A stretch of 64,000 nucleotides of DNA from Heliocidaris erythrogramma (GCA_025617745.1 CM046853.1:50212934-50276933); one strand, 5' to 3'. Positions 48,236 through 61,200 are shown, counted from the first letter of the stretch. Made by a program: numbers and translations. The notes: generated by a model from the sequence alone, not told the origin.

Positions 48236-48455
48236 ATAGACCGCTTCAGTAATGCTGCAAATTTTATGCATACCTTTCAAAAAAGGTTGTTCTTGACAAC
48301 CTGAAAGCGTGCAGGGCATAGCAACAAATAATGTATGCAAACTGGATTCCAAGCATCGAGGATTATTTGTAAAAAGCAGGTTCATGGAATAGCTCGTCAC
48401 TAGGTGCTCTGAGAATATATGTGCAAAATTTGTATACATTACAGAAGCGGTCTAT
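48236..48455. mobile_element. MITE family GACCGCTTC, copy 2
   Basis: Same ends and core as 44451-44685 (CAGTAATG variant; AATAGCTCGTCACTAGGTGC in the core), with a short deletion in the GCTTGCC region. Confidence 0.85.
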
Positions 48456-48555
48456 TGAGGAGTTGTCTACAAATTCTACTTATAGCATCTCTACAATTTA
48501 ATATAATGGGAATTGTCTGTGAATATATACTTACTCTTCTCCTCCCGGTCAAACA

Positions 48556-48779
48556 ATAGATCTGCTTACTAATTTTATGCATACTTTTTGAACAAAAGTT
48601 TCTCTTGACGACTCGAAAGCTTGCCAGAGGCTTGCCCGACATAGCAACAACTAATGTATGCAAAATGGATTCCATCTATAGAGACGCCATTATGCATAGC
48701 AGGTGCACCAAATAGTTGGTAACTAAGGATTCTGGAGAGAAACATGCATAAATTGAAATACATTAGTAAACAGGTCTAT
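48556..48779. mobile_element. MITE family GACCGCTTC, copy 3 (diverged)
   Basis: It shares the GAAAGCTTGCCAGAGGCTTG and AACAACTAATGTATGCAAA parts of the core. Its ends have decayed to ATAGATCTGCTTAC and a matching right end GGTCTAT. It lies about 100 bp from copy 2 in the same orientation. Confidence 0.75.
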
Positions 48780-49384
48780 TAAATCAATACTGACAGTGGT
48801 TTGGACTATCTAACAGAATTGGAAAAGAAACATGTGCTGGTAAAAGGAAGATTCGTTTTAAACATAATAAAAGCTTCCAACACTTATCTTGCGTTTATGA
48901 TCAATTACTCTCTCTCTCTCTCTCTGTTACCCAAAGTCTTACTTAATACAAATTATCTCAAAAGTGTCATTTTTTTAAATAAGTGCATTGATATCCCATC
49001 ATTTGCAAAAGTTTAAGACCACTATTCCAAAATGCAATAAGTCAAAGAAAGAAACAAAATTTAAAAACTTATTTTTCAGACATACAATTATTTCCTGGCA
49101 TACCCTATGTATCATACTTGAACTAAAGGCTTATACCATTACTCTTATGCTACTGATCACTGTAGTAAACATGTTATGTAATCATTCAATGAGACAAAAG
49201 AAAGTTTTCCAAATTATTGAAATACCCACAAATCCCAAGGTGCTCTTAAACTTTTGTAAATGATGGTAAGAGGGTGTAGGAGGACAGCTTCATTTAAGTG
49301 AAAAGACTTTTACTCTTCCTTGCATTACATTAAACAAAAATTAGCGCTGCATGCAAAGGATATCATTATATACATTGTACTTGA

Positions 49385-49696
49385 GGCCCGTATTGTGAAC
49401 TCTGGTTTAACTTAAACCATGGTTTAAATCTGTGGTTTAACTATGGGTAGCCAAAAATGTCAACACTTTGTTTACACTGTATGTTCCTTATGTTTACTGG
49501 ATTCTGGTCTCATGCTTTAATGGTCAAGAAAACTATTGTACTTATCATTCCCACACAGTTTTTAAAAGTTTGAGTACCAAAAATGCTGATAAATTGAATA
49601 TCTACTGTTAGAGGTTTGTGTCACATTTGGCTGCCCATAGTTAAACCACACATTTAGACCATGGTTTAAGTTAAACCAGAGTTCAGAATACGGGCC
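49385..49696. mobile_element. Palindromic MITE GGCCCGTATT
   Basis: 312 bp whose arms pair over about 60 bp: GGCCCGTATTGTGAACTCTG, then GTTTAACTTAAACCATGG, then GTGGTTTAACTATGGG. There is no ORF. Confidence 0.9.
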
Positions 49697-49754
49697 AATG
49701 GGTTTTTTTTTCAAGGTGCATTTCTAAAGATATACAATACCGTGAGACTATTGC

Positions 49755-49914
49755 GGTGTTGCAAGAAAGTTGCAATTGATTGCAAGTTGCAACTGATCGG
49801 TACTGACCAATCAAAATCATTGTTGCAAGCGCGTCTTCTTGAATGGGCAGACCCTGAACCATTCAGAATGCTTGTTCTAATTTGCTTTACAATTTGCAAC
49901 TTTCTTGCAACACC
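49755..49914. mobile_element. Short MITE GGTGTTGCAAGAAAG
   Basis: 160 bp with 21-bp perfect terminal inverted repeats running from GGTGTTGCAAGAAAG through TTGCAA, plus further TTGCAA words inside. Confidence 0.85.
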
Positions 49915-49960
49915 CCATATGTTTAATACAGTGACACGGCAACAATCTAACACTGTTGTA

Positions 49961-50140
49961 CAGTGGAACATCATTATAACAAACTCCTTGGGACCAAGGA
50001 AATTACCTTCTAATATTGAAACCTCGTTATATCAGGGTTAAAAAAAACACCAACAGAATACAAGGAGTTGGGACGGGGAAAAATCACCTTGTTATAATGA
50101 GAGTTTGCTATAACAGTGTTTTTAATAACGAGGTTTCCCC
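49961..50140. mobile_element. Decayed pogo/Tigger-like MITE
   Basis: The left end CAGTGGAACATCATTATAAC follows TA. The right end carries ATAACGAGGTTTCC. Internal GTTATAATGAGAGTTTGC and CTCGTTATA repeat the end motif. This is typical of TA-targeting mariner/pogo relatives, but the right border is uncertain. Confidence 0.5.
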
Positions 50141-51001
50141 GTCTCAGTATTTGAAGCTCTTATGCCCAAACTTTGACAATCTATCTTGAGTTCTACTTTT
50201 GTCCTTGGCACTATAAATGAGTTAAAGATTGATAAACTTCTCTCTCTTTTGTTCATACTTATTTTGTCCCAGATCTGTAATATACATTGCATATAACCCC
50301 TCTTCAATTTTTTTGCGATATTAGGGTATTTTTATATTGATACAACTAGATATCTCATACTTGACTAAGAAAAGAAAGCATATTCTTTCAGATGCTTTTA
50401 AACACGTTCATGTATAAAAAGATCAGATACTTCATAGAAAACTGGACAGAATTCTGCTGAATATGTTCCATGAGTTATCATACAGAAGAGCATGACTTCA
50501 TCACATCTGTAAGAATGTTCATTTCAGCGCATTTTTCATTGACTGCCTTTCACACGGGTAACACACAAAAAATATTTCTTTAACTGAATATTTATGTACA
50601 GATATGCTTTTCTCTGTTTTTGATACAATGAAAATATATTCTTCTCCATCTTTCATTTCCAAGAATATTATCTCCATATAGATGCATACCTTTAACTCTT
50701 ATCTACAAAATGTGAACATGTCTTATAGAGATATAATAGTCATATGTAACAATTCACTTTTTATGTATTTGGGCAAGTCCAAGCTATTTTGTCTGAAACC
50801 TTAGTGAATGCATCTCAGATTTTAGTGTATCTGATGACTGTTTCAAGCTGATAGCCATTCCAGAGCTTGGACGAGACAAAACATCAAGTAAAATGATCAT
50901 CTTATGAAACTCCATTATTCCACAATACAATCCCGTAATACTTGGTAACGTAATAGGACATACTTTGGACTTGCCTGTTGATGAGTTCATGTGTGTGTAT
51001 G

Positions 51002-51481
51002 TTATGAATCAAATAAGGGGTGACTATTGCACTTCACATCTACATTTTCCCTGTCCTCTTTGTCAAGTCCATGCGTCACAAATTCCTGTCCCTTATCCCC
51101 AACTCCATTTGTACTGAAAGGATTCATCCTTTCATTCCTTTGACCAATCACAGCAGCTCTATCCTGTAGCTCCGCCCCCTCGGTGCCCATACTGGCCATG
51201 ACTGGTGGCACAGTGCTGCCACTCACAGGTGACTCTCCAAAGGTGTCGTCAGGCTCCGCCTTCGAGCTGCCTTGGATGGATGTGATTGGTCCATCGGTGC
51301 TGTTGTTGTTGCTGGTACTGAGCACAAGCGTGTCTGATTGGTTGGCGTCCAGAGTGATTGACATCATGGGTTGTTGCCCCGCCATTTCACCATGTGAGTA
51401 GTGGTTATCGTTGATGGTGATCCCATCAGAATCTATGAGGCCGTGGGTGAATCTCAGCTTCCCATTCAATATATCTTTCAC
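51002..51481 (-). CDS. TBC1D5: TBC1D5 last exon
   Basis: 160 codons including stop (TAA complement at 51002-51004), acceptor TTTTCTTACAG. It begins VKDILNGKLRFTHG and contains ITINDNHYSHG, as in vertebrate TBC1D5. The remainder is Ser/Asp/Gly-rich and poorly conserved, ending LFDS. Confidence 0.9.
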   Translation of the reverse strand: MKDILNGKLRFTHGLIDSDGITINDNHYSHGEMAGQQPMMSITLDANQSDTLVLSTSNNNSTDGPITSIQGSSKAEPDDTFGESPVSGSTVPPVMASMGTEGAELQDRAAVIGQRNERMNPFSTNGVGDKGQEFVTHGLDKEDRENVDVKCNSHPLFDS

Positions 51482-52182
51482 CTGTAAGAAAACATCACCA
51501 AACATCAGTAGCCATTACTGTAAAATTATGGTCCAACAACACAATACAACTGACTGACAAGAAATGTTCTCCCTTTCTCAAATCTTGTCTGTAACCTACT
51601 GAAATGTAGTACAGTTTTAAAATGTGAATTTGTATGTTTGTAGAAATAACCCTTTCCATATCTTGGTATGATCTGGGGGGCGTTTCATGAAAGGACTTGT
51701 CAGATATTTTATCCAACAAATTCGCTCTCAGCCAATCAAATGCAAGGATTTCAGTAGCATATAACAGTTGTCGGATAAAATATCCCACAACTTCCTTTCA
51801 TGAAAAGCTCCCCTTGGACTGCATCCACTGTATTTTCACTCGTTGGAGTTTCATTTCTGGGGAGCATTTCATCAAGAATTTTGTCAGTGATTTTTAACGA
51901 CAACTGTTATAAGGTACTGAAATCCTTGCATCTGATTGGCTGAGAGCAAATTTGTCAGTAAAAATCACTGACAAAACACTTGATGAAACGCTCCCCTGAA
52001 GGACATGCATTCCTAAAAGTTAAAATCGAATAACCTCAGGCTCTATGCCTTACACAATGCCATTTCAAAATATCAAAAAGATGGTTAATTCTTCTGACCA
52101 GAAAAGGTACAACCATCCAGTACAAAGTAGTATAGCTTTTGACAAATACCCCTTTTCATGATATTACAAGTGAGAGCACAGT

Positions 52183-52217
<35 letters not shown>

Positions 52218-55200
52218 CCTGTTTGAGTCCAGCTAATGACACAAATAGCTCATCATCCGTCTCAAGGTTGAGCTGCAGCAAACCATCCTGCATTTGTACT
52301 GAAACATTGCGATCAAATACATACATGTAAGTAAACTTTAAGGCAATAAATGGCAACGATAATAACCATTTGTACATAGTGCCTTTCCAATAAAATAAGA
52401 AATCAAAGCTCTTTACAGCATATTACTACCCCAATAATTGGAATCAATTATGATTACATGCTTATAGGGTGCATTCTCCACTCCACTTAGGAGCATTTGA
52501 GTCTGGCGGCCATTTTAGTGGTGCCCACATGCTAAACTCAGCCACAATGACATTCACTTCCTACCAGGTACCCATTCAACACCTGGATGGAGAGAAGCAA
52601 TGTAGATAAAATACCTTGCCTAAGGACATGAGTGCCGTGCCAGGGCGCAAGCTATGAACTTTGCTTCCCCACTCAAGTGATTAAACCACTCAACTATGAC
52701 ACCTTAACCCCTTCCATGCTACCAGACTTTTGAGCAAATGTCAAAAATGAATTTTCAAGTGTTAAATATTAACTTTCAAAGAGTATTTTCTCGAGCAAAC
52801 TGGGCAAATTTATATTGCATAAGAATAAAGATTATACTGATGGCACAGGTTTCTGTATGAGGAAGAATTTTCAAGCCATGCAGAGGCTAAACAAAATGTT
52901 CAACACTCAAAATTTTGGGCGGGATTTGCCGCCCACGGCATGCTAGGGGTTAATAATAGAGAGCATAACTGTAGGTTAAGTTTCAGTGTTACACCATAAT
53001 AAAGAGCATTTGTTAAAAAAAAACTAGATGAATCTTCGACCGTGCGCGGTCGGAATTTATGCCTCCGCCATCACCAAATTGGAAATGTACGGCATACATG
53101 TACACTCTAAAAAGGATTGGTCAAACAAAATTACAAATCTTTTTGACCTTTGACCTTGAGACCCCAAAATCTAATCAGTTCATCGTCCCTCACATATCAG
53201 AGCTGCCAACCTTGTGCAACCAAAAAAAGGAATCATGATGGCCAAAAAAAGGAATTTACAGCAAAAAAAAGGAATACCTTCAAACAAAACTTAAAACCTC
53301 GCGTGACATGCTCATTTCTCATGCTGAAATGTCTCGTCACATTTTTCCCTTTGATGTGTGCTCACAGTCACGCATTACTTGGATCATATTCATACTTCAT
53401 CATTACTTGCCAACATTTGAAATCTAAAAAGAGGGACAAATATGGCAGGGGGTCCCGGGGGCCGTTAGAGGGCCATTAGAGGCCATTAAATCAGCATCTC
53501 CAACTCCAGAGACAGACTCCAAGGTTGTTTTTTCAAAAACATAAATGTACATGTAATACTAATAGAATTAGAAGTAGGCCCTAATACATAATAGAAATTT
53601 TCAAAAACATATTCATGTAGGCCTACATGTAATAGAACTAGAAGGAAAATTATACAAGTGTTAGGAATATTGCATGACTTGCTACACCGTACTGGTTTTG
53701 ATAAAAATGCTTTAGATCTTGGATTTCATTTTTGTTTTCTTTTTTTTTGTTGAAAATCTAATATTATAAATGAGAACTTACACATGCAAAATGCAAATTC
53801 AACGCCTTTTGTGCTTGGCTTTATGACAGGAAATCGTTGTTTGTATTCCTCTTTAAACTTCTGTGACCGTTTTCCACTCATTTTGGTCAAATCCTCTCCA
53901 GTTTCACGAAATAATTCCGTTAAATCCACGATCGTGTCAAAGCCCGTGCGCAGTTCAGCAAGCGGTAATACATTGTCCCACATATAGAGATCGGTGCTGT
54001 GCTTACATGCGTTTTGCATGGCTCGCAAGCTACATGGGTACCGCTGCATGCAAATAAAACATGTTTTCGCAGTCACACGACCCAGTCACACGACGGAAGA
54101 GCGATCGAAACTTGCGTTATTTCAATGATATACCGTACATGTACGTACCATCGGTCAGTTCGGGGTCGGTTTCGTCGGTGGGACTGTAACATTACGTGTA
54201 TCGATAGCTCAAACCCGGAAGTCATAGACAACACTGTATTTTCGTATACTAGTACACAGAACACACGCAAACACTTAAAAAAACAAAAAAACGTATTTCA
54301 TGAAGAAAAAACGGAGTGCCGTAATATTGGTTAAAAAGTGGTAATAATTCTGTGAAAAACGGAATGGTTGGCAGCTCTGACATATGCATACATGGGCCAA
54401 GTTAGAAGCTGATCCGTCAAACAGTTCTGAAGTTATTGCGAGAACGAACCATTTTTATGTACATAATGACCTCTGTGACCTTTGACCTTTGACCTTGAGA
54501 CCCCAAAATCTAATCAGTTCATCGTCCCTCCCATATGCATACATGGGCCAAGTTACAAACTGATCCAAAAAAAACGGTTTTGAAGTTATCGCAAGAACAA
54601 ACCATTTTTATGTACATAATGACCTCTGTGACCTTTGACCTTTGACCTTGAGACCCCAAAATCTAATCAGTTCATCGTCCCTCCCATATGCATACATGGG
54701 CCAAGTTACAAACTGATAAAAAAAAAAACGGTTTTGAAGTTATCGCGAGAACGAACCATTTTTATGTACATAATGACCTCTGTGACCTTTGACCTTTGAC
54801 CTTGAGACCCCAAAATCTAATCAGTTCATCGTCCCTCCCATATGCATACATGGGCCAAGTTACAAACTGATTAAAAAAAAACGGTTTTGAAGTTATCGCG
54901 AGAACGAACCATTTTTATGTACATAATGACCTCTGTGACCTTTGACCTTTGACCTTGAGACCCCAAAATCTAATCAGTTCATCGTCCCTCCCATATGCAT
55001 ACATGGGCCAAGTTACAAACTGATCAATACTAGATGAATATTCGACCGCGCGCGGTTGGAATTTATGCCTCCGCCATCACCAGATTGGAAATGTATGGCA
55101 TACATGTACACTAAGGATTGGTCCAACAAAATTACAAATCTTTTCACTTAAAATGCACAGGAGACAAAAAATTTATTTCATTTCATTTTCAAATAAAAAA

Positions 55201-58200
55201 CTTACCATTGATGACTTACAATCATCAAAGACACTTTAAAAATAGGAAATAGATATTTTATAGCAAATAGACCACTGTCCCCTTGAAATTTCTAAAATAG
55301 GTAGGCCTATAATGACCTCTATGACCTTTGAACTTTGACCTTGAGACCCCAAAATCTAATCAGTTCATCATCCCTCACATATGCATACATACGCCAAGTT
55401 AGAGGTTGATCTGTCAAACAGTTCTGAAGTTATTGCGAGAATGAACCATTTTTATGTACATAATGACACCTCTAACCTTTGACCTTTGCCCAAAATTTTG
55501 AGTGTTGAACAATTTGTTTAGGCTTTGAATGGCTTGAAAATTCTTCCTCATACACAAACCTGTGCCATCTCAGTATAATGTTTATTCTTATGCAATATAA
55601 CTTTAACCAGTTTGCTCAAGAAAATACTATTTGAAAGTTAATATTTAACTCTTGAAAATTCATTTTTGACATTTGCTCAAAAGTCTGGTGGCATGGAAGG
55701 AGTTAATTGAAGAAGGGAATATAAACTCACAAATATGGGCTTCCATCTTTGTTGCACAGTATCTACACATGTGCTGTAATTCATTGAATCTACTTTGTGA
55801 TACGGCCAGTTCCTGTTCTATCTCTGAATCATGCTGTAACAAAGAAATAAAAATCATGTTTAATAAATATGACTCTTTGATTAAAAACTATAATATCAAT
55901 CATAAAAATGACCAAAATTATCGCCGCACAATACACACATAGAATAGCATCCACTTACCAAAAGCTTTCATCCTCATGACCAAAACTGTACATGTATATA
56001 AAGAGAGTTTTCAGCAACAAAGGATGAGGTTTTGTTAACCCTAAGAAGACTGTCGAGGGGGGGGCCTAAAAGGACCCCCTCGACATAAACTGCGATTATT
56101 TTGTAACGCTTAAAAGATTTCGCGCTGCTGTTTCATGACTTTTTTCTTTAGAGTTTTGCGCAACTTTTGATACCAAATTTGCATGCCCCGCGTGTACGAT
56201 AACAGAGTTACGTCATGTTTCCAGAAGGCATGTCAAGAAAAATTCGATATTTTGCATTCATTTCTGTGTAAAGTCAATGGGGACTGGAATGAATATTACA
56301 GATACTATTTTCAAACTATATTTTCATATTTTCAAAAATAAGAATAATAAGATTAATTTGACTATGCATTCATGTAGAAAACATAATGAACTATATGTAT
56401 ACCAAATTTGGTTGCAATCGGACAATCAACAGTTTTTCCAGCCTCCAAAATACCCCAGTCTTTTTAGGGTTAAGACTTATCATCTGAATATAAGCTGAAT
56501 GGGGAAAATACTGAAAATGACATTCATCATTTACTAATCCTTAATACAATATCTCACAGGAACATTGCCAAGAAAATGTGTACTTGTAAATAGCCTAACG
56601 TCATTCTTTTTCATAGATTGGAGCTATAATGTCAACAAAAAAGCATTTCACATACATGTACTTTGTTGACTTGACTGGGTGCCACTATTGAAGCCTTTGA
56701 CTTAGTTTAGATTCAAAGTAGGATCAGCAATTATATACTTACTGCTACTCTCTTGCTTCCACTCCTTGGCTTGGAGAACATCTTGGATTGATGGTGAGGG
56801 GCTTGTCTCTCTGTTTTCTGCAGTCCCTCTGTACTTGAGCTCAGTGTCTCCATGCTGGCTATACTAGGCCTAGTGAGCACCTTGAGATCTCGCTTCTGAA
56901 TGTCAGTCACAAGGTCAGAGGGTTGGGCCAACGGGTGGGGCAGGTCTATCAAGATAAAAAGGGGATATGTGGATAGTGTCATTCCGATGGTGGTTCTTTT
57001 CACGGATGATTTCAGACACTGTGAATTCATTGTTATTCTTTAACTTTTCTCTTTTTTTTTGCTTTGACTGAAAATAAGTTTTAAACTCTCTAAATTGGCA
57101 ATGCAGAAAGGAACTTATAATCACTATTTTCATATACATATTTGCAAATTATGTAACATTTATTAATTTTCATTCACACTGTTCATTTAACATGCATTTT
57201 GATTTGTCTTAAAAGAATTATGAATGAAAGATAAGACAAAGGCTATTCATTTAGACATTTAGCAAATACTTATCCGCCACAGGTTTATCAGGGTGGGGAA
57301 AAAAATTAAAAATTAAATTTTATTGATTGAAATCAATTTATTTGATTTTTTAAATTCATTGCCCTATAATGTTGCTCCTACAGAAAAGAAACAGATTATT
57401 TTGGTAGATCTGATATCAGACATTATATGTAATACAAAAACTCTTACTTAGATGAACCTTTTAGATGAAAAATTAAAAAAAAAATTAAAAATGATTTTGA
57501 GTGATTATTCTGTTCCATTAAAAAATTAACAACAAAATTTGTAATGTATTTTTTTTGTTTTTTATTTAAATCTGTGATTTAAAAAGAAAAATCAAGGTGA
57601 TTGAAATCAGGCCAATGCTGGGGTTTATACTTACCTTCAGTTGTCTTGGATTTGACCACTTTAGATGCCTTCTCTCTCTGACCGTTAGTCCCCTTCCCAA
57701 TCCTCCTGAGACTGTTGAACCCCTGACTGACCGCTGAGGACGTCTTCTTGGCCACAGCACTGACCGGTACCGGTTTCTTTTGGACAGTGACGTTGCCTCG
57801 TGTCGTGGAAATGATGTTGCCGCTCTTCATCTGAGAGTAGATCTGGAACTGGTAGTTAGCCTGCCTTGGGTTATTCTTCAAAAATAGGAAATGCAAAGTG
57901 TGATTATTTAACTCCCTTAAAGGTATAACAGAGGTTATCCTAAGTTCACATATTTAACTGAAGATGTAACCCTGTTTAAATAGAACTGAACATCAATAAA
58001 TTACTAAATATTTTATGCAGATAAAAAAAAAAATTAAGAAATGACAAATGACAAACATTAGTTTAATGAAGAAATTAGTTCTGAATTACTTACGGGTATT
58101 ATCTAACCTTTTTTTTTGCTATGAAGTACAAAGCAAGTCCTGAATTTTATGGATAGCGTACTTAAAACAATTACAATTGGAAATTATTTTCAAAATAATA

Positions 58201-61200
58201 AAATTAGCAGTTAAGTCATCCATTATTTAATTCTCTCTCTTAACTCATGAACAAAAGAGAAAAAATAAATTTGTTGCGATACAGTTTCATGATTGTAAAT
58301 ATGTTGGCACAGTCAGGGTTAAAGAGATGGTTGAGCTCTGGTAAAGATGACAAATATTACTTTGAGCGTTCTCATTATTCTACGGCAATTCCCATTTGGT
58401 AGACTATCGTAATAGAAATGTCACATGAAAAGGAGTGCTCGTAAAGAGCTCTTATATTTCAAATATGACTAGTTGTATTTTACAACTTCGGACCACATTC
58501 TGGGCCCCGTTTCAAAGAACTTGTTATCAATAACAACTGCCCCATTTCTATGACAAATCTGCTCTCAGCCAATCAGATTCAAGGATTTCAGTAGCTTATA
58601 ACAATTATTGTAACTTGTTATTGATAACAAGTTTTATGAAATGGGGCCCTGATGCCACTTGGTTGAGTAGTCCCATGTAATCATATACATGTATGTGACC
58701 ATCGCTTTTCATCAATTGTGATTTTCAGCAAGATTTTGTCAATTCTTTCACAATTTGATTCTAAAACCTCAGTCTAACCTAATTCTAAAACATCATACAG
58801 TCAAACCTGCTTTAGCGACCACCTGTATAGAAAGACCACCTGTCTATGAAGACCACAGTTTTCATTTCCCCTTGAACAAGGTTTCTCATTGAAATGTGTA
58901 TTAAAGGAACCTGTCCATAAAGACCACTTTTCTTGTGTCCCTTGAGTGGTCTCTATAGACAGGTTTCACTGTAGTACACCATTGTTCCTATTCACAAAAT
59001 AATCAACCCTTCAAAATAATTCAGTTTGCAATTTGCATGCACTCAACTTTATCTTTCATATCATTGTGAACACTGGCCCATTCTTCAGCAGTTTATTCAA
59101 GTTAGGTGATAAATTCCAGTAGCATATATGCAAGTCAGGTGACAACCTTTTACATCCTGGTCATAAATGGATCCCTTATTACCTATGGGGGATTTAATGC
59201 CCACTACTTGGAGGGTGCAAAATAGAAGGCTTTAGCACTTTTGTCTTTAATAGGATAAGGACCTCATAGAGGATTCATTCAATTTGCATTACAGCGCCAT
59301 TAAAAAAGGATAATACACAAAGTTGTAAAGAATTCTAGGTGTCTCTGATTAAAATCCAGCCTGCCAAGCTACTGGGTAAATTAAGATGATGATACCTTAA
59401 TTGAATTTCTGTTAAGAAGAGAAAATGAACAGGATTAAGTTAAGTCATCAAACAGACAACAGAGGGCATAAATGAATAAAAGGTGCATTGGCTTAAAGGT
59501 GTTGGTAATCCTTTCAGTATTTGGAGATTTAAAGAGAAGGTGGAGTTCTGGGAAAGGTGAAAGATTATTTGCAAGCTTTCTCATTCCTTTTATGTCAGAT
59601 CGGAAGAACATCATAAATAGAAAATGTCCTCTGAAAAGGATTGCTCCTCGATTGACCTGATTTTCAAAATATGATGAAAAGTAGGTGAAGTGTTCATGCC
59701 ACATGTGTGTGTAGTCCCATATACCCATTTCTGTGTGCAATCCTTGAGCTTTTCAGCAAGATTGGGTCAATTTTGTTATCTTGATGTACGCCAATTCTTA
59801 TGTAGACATGATCAACCTTTCACAATTGCTTTGAGACAGTTTCTTTTACAATGTAATCACATGACCAGAATTCAACTCTATTTTTAAATATATGCATTTG
59901 CCTCAGGGACCTAATTATTTAAACTCTAAATTCAAGAGAGACCAACAAAAAGTGACTTTTATAAGTATGTGGTTTTCATGTGCAGGGTTCTTTACCACAT
60001 TGTTCAATGGAAAATTTTGTTCAAGGGAAACAAAAAAATGTGGTCTTCATAAAACCTATGGTTTTTCTATAGAGGTGGTTGCTAAGGCAGCTTTAACGGT
60101 ATTTGAAATGATCAATGATAATAATAACTGTTATTTCCAAAGCAAATTTTCAGTTTCAATAGCTCAAAAGGTTAACACAGAGTATTTCACCCCAATTATA
60201 TCACAGCAGCACAAATGGGTAGCAATTAAAGCATACCAGGTATCCATTTACACCTGGGTAGGGAATGGCATTAATTAATGTCTTTAGGTACAGGTACCTA
60301 TGAACCCTCGACTTACCTTAGGGTCTCTGAGATGGAGCGCCTTGTTGACCAAGTAGTGGATGTCATCTACAGCAGGATACCTCATCAGTAACATCAGGCA
60401 GTTGGCATATTCTGCTGTCAGTACTAAATACAAACAATTAACATGAAGTAAAATAATTGCTTCATTTAAAGGGGAAGTTCAGAGCCTGATCAGTTAGTCA
60501 CAGACGGACATTTGACAATTTTTGAAAGTTTGAAGGCCTGTAGAAAGCAAGTATTTAATTTTAGAGAGATATTTTATGTTTCATTGTAAAGGGCATTACT
60601 GAAAGAGTTGAAATTTGATAAAATTTGGTTGCCAAGGTCACCTACTAAAATTATAATCCATAAAATATTCAATGACACGGAAGGAAAAAATGCCTACTCT
60701 TAACTGATTAGGATCTTCACCCTAAAATCAAATTGGTTTTAATCAGTAATGAAAGCAGAAAAATGAGATAATCAGATAGGTGATCCAACATTTTCTCCGG
60801 TGACAGGTGCTCATGGCTTTATGTTGTCAAAATAAAGGGTTAGCATTGCGATTGGGTTTCAGATTAGGTTTAGGGTTAGGATTAGGGTTAGGGTTAGGAT
60901 TAGGTTTAGTGTTGGGTCAAGGGTTGAAGTTAAGAATTCGGTTAGTGTAGGAAATTGACTGAGGAGCAGTTGTTGTCCAAACAGGCATCGTAAAACCAGC
61001 AGATCAGTGAACATTTTGAAGGAAATCCAATAAAAATATAAGGAAATTATGAATTTTCAAAGCTGTGATTGATCAAATGCAAATTGTTGACTCTTACATG
61101 TACATTTTGAGCATCTCTGCTATTTGCTTTTTATACTAACAATTCCATAGATTTCTTAGTTGCTGATGAAGGAACAGATCTATTTTATAAAGGGCTTCTG

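Larger units (their letters stand above)
47655..51001. other. Intergenic region and probable TBC1D5 3' UTR
   Basis: No gene is seen besides the mobile elements listed separately. The part next to 51001 should include the TBC1D5 3' UTR, but I could not place its end. Confidence 0.45.
53022..55480. repeat. 153-bp tandem array rich in AGGTCA half-sites
   Basis: Two head sequences starting CTAGATGAATCTTCGACC (53022) and CTAGATGAATATTCGACC (55027) precede units ending in GACCTTTGACCTTGAGACCC. Between 54410 and 55025 four units of about 153 bp run head to tail with near identity (GAGACCCC at 54497, 54650, 54804 and 54957). Further copies are near 53158 and 55343. On the minus strand each unit holds AAGGTCAAAGGTCAAAGGTC followed by ACAGAGGTCA. 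The first unit is interrupted by the TIR element at 53198-54379. Confidence 0.9.
57876..60316. other. TBC1D5 intron: mobile elements only
   Basis: Besides the two elements at 58502 and 58798 I see no exon. Frames near 59435-60278 show no family likeness. The stretch 60190-60280 resembles the CACCTGGGTAGGGAATGG part of the SINE body. Confidence 0.5.

Noticed and set aside
54410-55022. Regularly spaced repeats considered as a CRISPR array
   Set aside because: The whole 153-bp unit repeats head to tail without unique spacers, in an intron of an animal gene.
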